NCBI GenBank assembly: GCA_020634625.1
Contig: JACKBJ010000002.1
Location: 231,942-295,941 of the forward strand
Source of the DNA: Caldilineae bacterium
Lineage (GTDB): Bacteria > Chloroflexota > Anaerolineae > Epilineales > Epilineaceae
Direction of reading: 5' to 3'
DNA length: 64,000 nt
A model generated the notes under the pieces. The model did no database searches, was not told where the DNA came from, and saw only the letters and a program-made list of their open reading frames with translations. The position numbers and the translations under genes were made by a program. The stretch's first letter is position 1; every line of letters begins with the position of its first letter. Below are positions 51,871 to 60,300 of this stretch, piece after piece.

Positions 51871-54471
51871 ATGAGCTACTCACGCGATCGGGCCACGCCT
51901 CTGGGTGGGCTTGCCGGCCGGCGCGGCCGGGCGTTGCCGATTCCGCTCGGCATCCTGGCCGGACTGGCGCTGGCCTTGCCCGCGCCCTCGCGGGCCCAGC
52001 CCGAGCCGACCTCGATCTTCGTCAACACCACGCGCGACGGCGGCATCACCTCCGACCAGTGCCTGCCGGGCCGCGACTGCACGCTGCGCAAAGCCATCGA
52101 GCTGGCCGAGAGCCTGGGCGGCGGCATCGTCCGCGCCTGCTACGATCCGGCCGAGACCCCCGACGGCAAGCCCTGCCCGCGAGGCTGGAAGCCGCTGTCG
52201 AAGCGTGACCGTGGCTATGACGCCGCCAGCGGCAGGTGGCGCTTCGACTACGACCCGCTGTCGCCCTTCGTGCTTTCGGGCGGCAACGTGGTCATCGATT
52301 TCACGCGCGACATCGAGGGCTGGGACGGCCCCGAGGACAACCGGGTGGCCCTGCTGAGCGAGGATCCCCGCTCGCACGCGATCATCGTCGAGAGCTCGGG
52401 CAATCAGCTGGCCGGCCTCGAGCTGGGCGGCGCCTACACCAACGCTGCCATCGTGCTGCGCAAACGCAGTCGCGAGGACATCGGCGCCACCGACAACTTG
52501 CTCGGGCCGGGCCTGATCTTCGCCGACATCCAGCCCGGCGTCGGCCTGCTCCTGCGGGACCCGCAGAGCTTCAGCAACCGGCTGGTCGGCAGCTGGTGTG
52601 GCATCACCGGCGACGGCCGTCAGACCGCGCCGATGTACGAGGACTGCATCCAGATCTCGTCCGGCGCCCACGACAACCAGATCGGCGGGCCCGATCCGGC
52701 CGACCGCAACGTGCTGGCCGCCAGCGGGCTGGGCTCGGCGGTCAGCGTGCTCGGCTTCCAGCCCGGCGCGGGCGGCGAGAATCCGCCGATCACCCACGAC
52801 AACGTCATCGAGGGCAACTGGATCGGGCTCGACGCGGCGGGCGAGCCGGTGGGCAACGAGAGCGGCGTCACCATCAAGCTCGGGGCAGTCGGGACGATCC
52901 TGCGGGGCAACCTGATCTCCGGCAACCGCCAGGCGGGCGTGGCGATCTACAACGCCAGCCACGACACGCGGATCGAGGACAACGCCATCGGCCTGGGGCC
53001 GGACCGGCGCCGCTGCGCCTCGAACGGCCGGCACGGCATCGAGGTGGTCGCCGAGCCCAAGGGCTCGCGGATCGTCGGCAACGACATCGCCTGCAACGGG
53101 GGCGGCGGCATCGTCATCAGCGGCCGGCGCGCGACGGGCCACAGCTTCAGCGCCAACCGCCTGCGACAGAACCAGCAAGGGGCCATCGTGCTCAGCCAGG
53201 GCGCCAACGGCGACCTGCGCGCGCCGAAGGTCGACGCGATCCTGGCCGACCTGGTCCAGGGGACGGCCTGCGCGGGCTGCCGGGTCGAGGTCTTCAGCAC
53301 CCTGGTCGACCAGGCGGATGCCTACGAAGGGGCGGTGCAGGCCGACGCCGCATCCGGCGCCTTCACCTTCCGCCCCGAGGCGCCCGGCTTCCGCTTTCCC
53401 TTCCTGACCCTGACGGTCACCGATGCCGAGGGCAACACCTCGGCCCTGTCGCGACCGCAGCGCGTGCCGCGCGAGACGGCCACGCCGGCCGCCACGAACA
53501 GCCCCACGGCCGAGCCGAGCGCGACCTCGGGCCCGGCGCCGACCCGCGACCCGAGTCGGCCGGCCGGTCGGATCCACCTGCCCTTCGGGCTGCGCGCGGC
53601 AGCCCTGGCCGACCTGGCTCCGCCGCGCACCGCGCTGCCGCCGGCCACCCCAGCGCCGGGTGCCACGTCGAGCCCGACGTCGGGTCCGACGGTGGAGCCG
53701 CCGACCGCGACCGGAATGCCCAGCCCCAGCCCGATCGCCAGCCCCACGCCGCCCATCAAGCGGCCCGGGACCATCCGCGGCCGCCTGACGGTGGACGGTG
53801 ACCCGGCCACCGAGGGCCTGGGCGCCAGCCCGGGCCCAGGCCTGGTGCTGCAGCGCTGCCGGCCCACCGGCCCGGGTGCCTTCGACCTGCCGGACTGCGG
53901 GATCATCGACCGGGTGGGGGTGGTCGGCGACCAAGGCGGCTTCGCCTTCGCGGATCCGATCGACCTGGAGGCGGGACAGTTCTACCGCGTGGCTTGGATC
54001 AACGAGAGCGCGAGCGACAGCGGCACCCCCTTCTTCGGCAGCGATCTCTGGCTGGGCGCCTGGTACTCCGAACCGATCGCGCTGGAGCCGGATGGCGAGG
54101 TCGACCTGGGCCGCATCGAGCTGGCCGACATCAGCCTGACCGATCCCCAGAACGGGATCGGCACCAGCCTGCCGATCGAGTTCCGCTGGAGCCGGCGCAC
54201 GAGCGAGACCGGCAGCTACCAGCTGGCCTTCGTCGAGGCGCCCAGCCGGACCCTGGCCGATCGCGAGGTCTTCCACGCCGTCCCGGCCGGCCGGCGCGGC
54301 AGCTACACCCTGAACGCCCGGCCCCCCGGCATGCGGGTCGGCATCGACTTCCGCTACTTCTGGCTGATCCTGATCGACGACGATCGGGGCCAGGGGCAGA
54401 GCTACTACAACCGGATGTTCTGGCTCGAGTCCTTCGCGCGGCGGGTGCGCCTGCTCCCAGCGCCGCGCTAG
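51871..54471 (+). CDS. Exported right-handed beta-helix protein with Thr/Pro linkers
   Basis: 866 residues from the ATG at 51871 (GGGGGGAGAAGG upstream). A signal peptide (LGILAGLALALPAPSRA) is followed by a CSLREA-like start (IFVNTTRDGGITSDQ, then DCTLRKAIELAES). A parallel beta-helix of NosD/pectate-lyase type comes next (NQLAGLELGGAYTNAAIVLR, NVIEGNWIGLDAAGEPVGNE, GNLISGNRQAGVAIYNASHD, GNDIACNGGGGIVISGRRAT). A Thr/Pro linker leads to GRIHLPFGLRAA, a second Thr/Pro linker, then a C-terminal strand domain (IRGRLTVDGDPATE). Beta-helix proteins of this kind bind or cut polysaccharides; no catalytic residues could be assigned. Its TAG stop forms a CTAG palindrome with that of the convergent HAD gene. 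Confidence 0.78.
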   Translation: MSYSRDRATPLGGLAGRRGRALPIPLGILAGLALALPAPSRAQPEPTSIFVNTTRDGGITSDQCLPGRDCTLRKAIELAESLGGGIVRACYDPAETPDGKPCPRGWKPLSKRDRGYDAASGRWRFDYDPLSPFVLSGGNVVIDFTRDIEGWDGPEDNRVALLSEDPRSHAIIVESSGNQLAGLELGGAYTNAAIVLRKRSREDIGATDNLLGPGLIFADIQPGVGLLLRDPQSFSNRLVGSWCGITGDGRQTAPMYEDCIQISSGAHDNQIGGPDPADRNVLAASGLGSAVSVLGFQPGAGGENPPITHDNVIEGNWIGLDAAGEPVGNESGVTIKLGAVGTILRGNLISGNRQAGVAIYNASHDTRIEDNAIGLGPDRRRCASNGRHGIEVVAEPKGSRIVGNDIACNGGGGIVISGRRATGHSFSANRLRQNQQGAIVLSQGANGDLRAPKVDAILADLVQGTACAGCRVEVFSTLVDQADAYEGAVQADAASGAFTFRPEAPGFRFPFLTLTVTDAEGNTSALSRPQRVPRETATPAATNSPTAEPSATSGPAPTRDPSRPAGRIHLPFGLRAAALADLAPPRTALPPATPAPGATSSPTSGPTVEPPTATGMPSPSPIASPTPPIKRPGTIRGRLTVDGDPATEGLGASPGPGLVLQRCRPTGPGAFDLPDCGIIDRVGVVGDQGGFAFADPIDLEAGQFYRVAWINESASDSGTPFFGSDLWLGAWYSEPIALEPDGEVDLGRIELADISLTDPQNGIGTSLPIEFRWSRRTSETGSYQLAFVEAPSRTLADREVFHAVPAGRRGSYTLNARPPGMRVGIDFRYFWLILIDDDRGQGQSYYNRMFWLESFARRVRLLPAPR

Positions 54472-55097
54472 ACGCGGCCGGGCAAGCGCGGCAGCAGCTC
54501 GTCCAGCCGCGAGATCGTCACCTCGGCCGGGTGGCCCAAGCCGAACATGAAGACGCCGGCCGCGTGGGTGGCGCCGCGGTCGCTGGCCGAGTCGCCGACG
54601 TAGACCACCTCGCCCGGCAGCAGGCCGAGCCGGCCCAGGGCGAGGTGGATCATGTCGGGCGCCGGTTTCTCGGGCGCCTCGTCGGAGCCGACGACGGTGT
54701 CGAAGCGCTGCAGCAGGTCGAAGCGGCCCAGCATCAGCCCGGCCAGATCCCGCGGCGTGTTGGTCACCACCGCCCGCGCCAGGCCCCGGTGCTGCAGGGC
54801 GTCGAGCAGCTCGACCGCGCCGGGCATCAAGCGCAGGCCGTCGAGGTAGTCCGGAAAGACCTCGTAGTAGCGCGCGGTGACCGCCTGGCGGCTCAGGCCC
54901 TCGAAGAACTGGCGCATGTCGGCCGTCGCGCCCTGACCGAAGGTGGCCGCGAAGTCGGCGTAGGCCACCTCGGGGCCGCCGAGGTCGCGCACCACCCGCT
55001 GCAGCACGTCGTACCAGATACGCCCCGAGTCGATCAGCACGCCGTCCATGTCGAACAGGACGCCCCGCAGCGGATCGGGCAGGGCCGGGCTAGGCAT
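54468..55097 (-). CDS. HAD superfamily phosphatase (phosphoglycolate phosphatase-like)
   Basis: 209 residues. HAD motif I is FDMDGVLID with Asp16/Asp18, motif II VVTNTPRDLAG, motif III around EKPAPDMIHLALGRLG and motif IV VVYVGDSASDRGATHAAG. The helical cap after motif I is the type found in phosphoglycolate phosphatase/beta-phosphoglucomutase. The substrate is not fixed by sequence. It overlaps the upstream reductase gene by 8 nt, so they form a two-gene operon, and its stop codon overlaps that of the convergent beta-helix gene. Confidence 0.88.
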   Translation of the reverse strand: MPSPALPDPLRGVLFDMDGVLIDSGRIWYDVLQRVVRDLGGPEVAYADFAATFGQGATADMRQFFEGLSRQAVTARYYEVFPDYLDGLRLMPGAVELLDALQHRGLARAVVTNTPRDLAGLMLGRFDLLQRFDTVVGSDEAPEKPAPDMIHLALGRLGLLPGEVVYVGDSASDRGATHAAGVFMFGLGHPAEVTISRLDELLPRLPGRV

Positions 55098-56097
55098 TCA
55101 GGTCGACCACGACGCGGCCGCGGACCCCGCCGGCCAGGATCGTCTCGCTCATCGCCGGCACCGCGGCCAGGGGGATCAGGGCATGCTGCAGGGTCTCGAG
55201 GCAGGCGACATCCAGGTCGCGGGCCAGGCGCTGCCAGGCGGCCAGGCGGCGCGGCGCGGGGCAGTAGTTCGAGTCGATGCCCATCAGGTTGACCCCGCGC
55301 AGGATGAAGGGGAAGACGCTGGTGGCCAGCTGCGGGCCGCCGGCCAGGCCGCAGGCGGCGATGCTGCCGTGACGGCGCATGCTGGCGATCAGCGTGGCCA
55401 GCGTGGTGCCGCCGACGGTGTCGACCGCGCCGGCCCAGCGTTCGGAGCGCAGCGGTCGGGGCTCGGCCTCGGCCAGCTCGCGGCGGTGGATCAGCGCCGC
55501 GGCGCCCAGGCCCTCGAGCCAGTCGCGCTCCGACAGCCGGCCGGTCGAGGCCACCACCCGGTGGCCGGCGCGGGCCAGGAGCGCCACCGCCATGCTGCCC
55601 ACGCCGCCCGAGGCACCGGTGACCAGCACCTCGCCCTCGCCGGGCCTGAGACCCTGCGCCTCGAGCGTCATCACCGACAGCATCGCGGTGTAGCCAGCCG
55701 TGCCGATGATCATCGCCTGCCGCAGATCGAGCGCCTCGGGCACGACGACGGCCCACTCGGCCTGGACGCGCTGGTAGCGCGAGTAGCCGCCCCAGTGGTC
55801 CTCGCCGATGCCCCGGCCGGTCACCAGCACCCGGTCGCCCGGCGCCAGGGCCGGATCCCCGGAGGACACCACCCTGCCGGCCAGATCGACCCCGGGCACG
55901 ATCGGGTAGCCGCGCACGATCCGCCCCCGGTCGGTGACCGCCAGGCCGTCCTTGTAGTTCAGGCTGGAGTAGGCCACCTCGACCAGGACCTCGCCCTGCT
56001 CGGGCAGGTCGGTCAGGCGCAGCTGGCGCAGCCTGGGCTCGACCGTGCCCGCCGGCTTCTCGAGGACGAGGGCGGGGAAGGGCTCGTGAACGGACAT
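55090..56097 (-). CDS. AcuI/YhdH-type zinc-free MDR oxidoreductase
   Basis: 335 residues of a medium-chain dehydrogenase/reductase without structural-zinc cysteines. Family landmarks are VAYSSLNYKDGLAVT, GYPIVPGVDLAGRV, MIIGTAGYTAMLSV and the NADPH-binding VLVTGASGGVGSMAVALLA. They continue ALIHRRELAE, WAGAVDTVGG and ILRGVNLMGIDS. This is the YhdH/YhfP/AcuI pattern; AcuI reduces acrylyl-CoA to propionyl-CoA, though other enones may be reduced. Translation of the downstream HAD gene overlaps its end. Confidence 0.9.
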   Translation of the reverse strand: MSVHEPFPALVLEKPAGTVEPRLRQLRLTDLPEQGEVLVEVAYSSLNYKDGLAVTDRGRIVRGYPIVPGVDLAGRVVSSGDPALAPGDRVLVTGRGIGEDHWGGYSRYQRVQAEWAVVVPEALDLRQAMIIGTAGYTAMLSVMTLEAQGLRPGEGEVLVTGASGGVGSMAVALLARAGHRVVASTGRLSERDWLEGLGAAALIHRRELAEAEPRPLRSERWAGAVDTVGGTTLATLIASMRRHGSIAACGLAGGPQLATSVFPFILRGVNLMGIDSNYCPAPRRLAAWQRLARDLDVACLETLQHALIPLAAVPAMSETILAGGVRGRVVVDLNA

Positions 56098-56243
56098 GCC
56101 TCAGGACCTCCCATCGGCGGCCGGCCCGCTCGCGCCCAGGGGCTGGCGAAGTCGGGACCTCGCCGCCTGGGTCGAAGGGGCGCGGCTGGGTCGGGGCGTC
56201 GTAGATGGCGCCGAGGGCGCGCTGGCCCCGGCATCGACGGGGC

Positions 56244-57101
56244 TCACCGGCGCAGGCCGGCTGCCGCGAAGGTGTCGCAGGCCTGGACGCTGCCCTGCTT
56301 CCAGCCTTTGAGGAACCAGTCGACGCGCTGTTGCGAGGAGCCGTGGGTGAAAGCGTCGGGCTGGATGCGTCGGCCGGCCATCTGCTGCATCCGGTCGTCG
56401 CCCACCGATGCGGCGGCGCTGATGCCCTCCTCGATGTCGGCGCTGTCGAGCAGGTCCTTGCGCTTGTCGGCGTGGTGGGCCCAGACCCCGGCGTAACAGT
56501 CGGCCTGCAGCTCGAGCAGCACCGAGAGCTGGTTGGCCTCCTTCTGGCCGACGCGCTGCTGCAGGCTCTGCACCTCGCGCTGGGTGCCGAGCAGGTACTG
56601 CACGTGGTGCCCGACCTCGTGCGCGATGACATAGGCCACCGAGAAGTCGCCTTGAGCGCCGAAGCGCTGCAGCTGGTTCAGGAAGCTCAGGTCGAAGTAG
56701 ACCTTCTGGTCGAGCGGGCAGTAGAAGGGTCCCGTGGCGGCCGTGTTGAAGCCGCAGGCCGACTGCACGGCGTCGCTGAAGAGCACCAGCTTGGGCTGGG
56801 CGTAGGTCTCGCCGGCCTCGGCGAAGAGCAGGCCCCAGGTGTCCTCGGTCTCGGCCAGGACCACCGACACGAAGTCGGCGACCACTTCCTCCTCCGGCGA
56901 GGTTTGATCTTGCTGGACCGTCGTGCCGGCCTGACCGGCGTTCAGGGCGTCCAGCAGCTGGTTGGGATCGACGCCGAAGATCAGGCCGACCAGGATCACC
57001 AGCAGGAGGCCACAGCCTCCGATGGCCGGAGCGCCGCCGGGCGTGCGGACCCGGCGCCGATCCTCGATGTTCTCGCTGCGTCGTCCGCTCTGCCAGCGCA
57101 T
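56244..57101 (-). CDS. YpfJ-like neutral zinc metallopeptidase
   Basis: 285 residues from the ATG at 57101 (AGGAGG upstream). The N-terminal MRWQSGRRSENIEDRRR and a single membrane helix (GGCGLLLVILVGLIFGV) are typical of the family. The zinc site HEVGHH is at 161-166, with the third ligand region LLELQADCYAGVWAHH (Glu197). The FYCPLDQKVYFDLSFL segment and C-terminal THGSSQQRVDWFLKGW also fit the family. It is anchored with the peptidase domain outside. Substrates of the family are unknown. Confidence 0.9.
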   Translation of the reverse strand: MRWQSGRRSENIEDRRRVRTPGGAPAIGGCGLLLVILVGLIFGVDPNQLLDALNAGQAGTTVQQDQTSPEEEVVADFVSVVLAETEDTWGLLFAEAGETYAQPKLVLFSDAVQSACGFNTAATGPFYCPLDQKVYFDLSFLNQLQRFGAQGDFSVAYVIAHEVGHHVQYLLGTQREVQSLQQRVGQKEANQLSVLLELQADCYAGVWAHHADKRKDLLDSADIEEGISAAASVGDDRMQQMAGRRIQPDAFTHGSSQQRVDWFLKGWKQGSVQACDTFAAAGLRR

Positions 57102-57232
57102 GGGGGCCTCCTGGGTGGCTCTGAGATGGGCCTGGCCGCATCGGCCGAAACGATAACCTGCTCGGCCCGCGCGCGCCAGCCGAGGCAAGCCCGCTGGCCG
57201 ACCGTTCACCACCGGGCTGTAGCTTGGACAGC

Positions 57233-57270
57233 GCGAGACCCCGAGCGCGTCACGGCACTCGGGGTCTCGC
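57233..57270 (-). terminator. 13-bp hairpin after the macroglobulin gene
   Basis: A perfect 13-bp stem (GCGAGACCCCGAG and complement) with a 12-nt loop, about 30 nt beyond the stop of the minus-strand gene at 57302. Confidence 0.65.
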
Positions 57271-57301
57271 TCCGGGGCGGCGCCAGGCGCGCCCCTGGCC
57301 C

Positions 57302-60300
57302 TCAGCGCAAGCGATCCGCCCGGTCCAGCCAGGGCAGCCAGAGCCGTGTCGCCGGCTGCCAGGGCTCGGGCTCGACGAGGGTACCATCGGCCGAGACCGT
57401 CAGCCGGGCGCCGTCCGGACCGGCCGCCGCGGCACTGCGGACGGCGATCTCCGCCGGCGCGTCGGTCAGGGCCCGCAGCTCGAGCCGGGCCAGGACCGTG
57501 CCGGTCGGCAGGCGGGTGCCGCCGGGCACGAAGCCGCCCAGGCGCAGGGCGATCGTGTCGCCGGACGGGGTCGGGCCGGTCGTGGCGCCTGCGTCGGCGG
57601 GGGCAGCGCTCGGGCCCAGCGTTCGGACGCCAGCCGCCTCCAGCGCCTCGCCCGGCGTCAGGCCGAGCAGGTCGAAGGCGCCGGCAGGCAGCGCCAGCCC
57701 GAGCTCCCAGGCGCCGAGGCTCGCCTCGGCATCCAGGCCGATCTCGATCGCGAACGCCTCGCCGCGAACGATGCGCGCGGGCGCCTGCAGGCGCAGCGGC
57801 AGCGTGCCCGCCGCCGGCGGCGGCGCGGGCACCGCATCGCCGCAGACCAGGCCGGCGTGGGCGCCGGCCAGGGCGATGTCGACCACGTCGAGGCGCCGGT
57901 CGCCGTCCAGGTCGCGGCGCGGCCTGCCCTCGGCCCAGTCGGCGGCCACCAGGGCCGCGTCGAAGTCGGTCAGGCGACAGTCGCGGTCGTAGTCGCCGCT
58001 CAGGAAGGGCCGTTCGGCGACCTGTTTCGTCGCGACGTCGACCCGCTCGCTGGTCGAGCGGCCCCAGAGCTCCGGGCGATACATGGCATAGGCCTCGGCC
58101 GGTCGCGCGCCGAAGCGGCCCGGCGTGACCGCGCGGACGGCGTACTCGAAGCGATGCGTTCCGGCGCGCAGCCAGCTGCTGAAGAAGGTCACCCGCTCGT
58201 CGCGGAGCTCGCGCCGCTCGTAGCCCCACCAGCGCCACCAGGGGCGCTCGCCGCTGGGCAGGCGCTGCGTCTCGGTGTCCAGCGCGGTGTTGACCGCCTC
58301 GAAGCCGGCCGGCAGCCAGTCCTCGACGAGGACATAGTGCAGGTCCTGGCTGGTCGTCAGGTTCAGACGCACGTCGATCAGATCACCGGTCTGCCAGCCT
58401 TCCGCGCCGGCACGGCCTTCGATGGGCAGATACTCGCGCGTGAGCGCGATGCCGCTTCCGGCGGCCGCCGCGGCCTGGAAGTCGGGGTAGTAGAGCGCCA
58501 GCCGGCCAGCGCCGCTGTAGTACAGCGTGCCGCCGGCGGTCTTGCTCAGCTCGAGCCGGTGCGGCCCGGGCGAGAGGGCCGCGCCGCTGACACGGATCGG
58601 CGGCAGGGTCGCGATGGGGCCCGGAACATGGCGGCCGGCGGCAAGCTCCCGACCGTCCAGCGTCACCCGCCAGTCGTAGCTCTCGGTCAGCTCGCCCGAG
58701 GCCACGACCCAGTCGGTCAGGGCCAGGACGGTCCAGGCCGTGTCGTGGGTGCTCCAGCCCCAGTAACGGCCTTGCCGCTGGTCCATCAGCCAGCGCAGGG
58801 CCTTGGGCGCCAGCGGGCTCTGGGGATCGAGTCGGGCCAGCGCCAGCAGCGCCATGGCCGTGTTCTTGGTGTCCGAGGACATCGTGCGCCAGCTGTGGTA
58901 GTCCCAGCTGGTTGCGGCGCCGCGCGGCCAGCTGGCGGTCGCGCCTCGCTCATCGACCTTGTCGACCAGCTCGGACAGGGCATTGGCCGCCAGGTCGGCC
59001 TCGCCGGCCGAATCCAGCGCCAGGGCCAGGGCGCCCAGCGCGAAGGCATCGAAGCCCCCGCGTCGCGCGTAGGTCTGGCGAGCCAGCAGGGCGTCGTCGC
59101 GACCGGCCTCGGCCATCACGAAGAGGCCGTAGGCGCTGAGGCGCGGGTTCGCCTCGGCGCTCAGCAGCCGCGCCAGGGCCGCGAAGCCGCGATCCAGCAC
59201 CGCGTCGTCGACCGGGTAGCCGGCCTGTTTGGACAGCCACAGCCCCTGCAGCACGTAGGCCGTGATGTAGCTGTTGCCGCCGCCTTGCCACCAGCCCCAG
59301 CTGCCGTCGCCGTTCTGGAAGCCGTAGAGCTTCTGCAGGCCGACCCGCATCAGCTCGGGCAGCCGGGCTTCGAGCTCCGGCGCGTCGAGGTCCAGCTCGA
59401 TCAGCAGGCGGCCGACGACGGCATTGGGCAGCATGCGGCTCATGGTCTGCTCGACGCAGCCATAGGGATAGCCGACCAGGCCCTCGAGGCCATCGAGGAT
59501 GCTGGCGGCCAGGCTGGGGGACAGGAGCAGCTCCAGCTCCGAGTCGTCGGGGTGGGCCTCGAAGGGCACCGCGAAGCGCTCGGTGACCGCGCCGCTGGAC
59601 AGCGCGCCCGAGAAGCCGAAGCGCTCGGGCACCGTGAAGGGCTGCACCTCCAGCGGCACGGCGATGCCGTCGTCGCCCATCGGCGTGCGCAGCCAGGCGG
59701 TCAGCTCGTGCCGCCCGACCCCGGCCGCCACGGCGCTCCAGCGCGCGACGCGGGTCTGGTTGTAGGGCAGCGCCAGGCTGCGCGTGCCGGGGTTGAGCTG
59801 GATCAGGCCGGGGCTGTCGAGCGTGACGAAGGCCTCGAGGTCGCTGGGGCTGGCGTAGTTGCGGGACAACAGGTCCAGCACCAGCTGGTCGCCTTGGACC
59901 ACGAAGCGGGGCAGGGCCGGCTCGGCGATGACCGGCTTGGAGACGACGATCTCCGCCGTCGCCTGCCCGGCGCGGCCCGAGCGGTCGACCGCCCGCGCCA
60001 GGGCCTGCCAGGTGGTGAGCGAGTCGGGCAGGGTCAGGGTCACCCTCAGCTCGCCGCCTGCGTCGGTCTCGAGCACGGCGTTCCAGTAGGCGGTGTCGGG
60101 CAACGCGCGTCGCGGCTGGGCCTGGGCGGCGTCGTCGGGCTCGGGCGCGCCGGGCGCTTGGGTGGCGCTCGGCGCCGGAGAGGCGGTTGGCGGGCTGGAC
60201 GATGGGGCCGGGCTCGGGTCGCTGGGCCCCCAGTAGCCCTTCGAGCGATCGTACTCGTAGCGGACCCACCACTGCGAGGGCGTCAAGCCGTCGTGGCCGG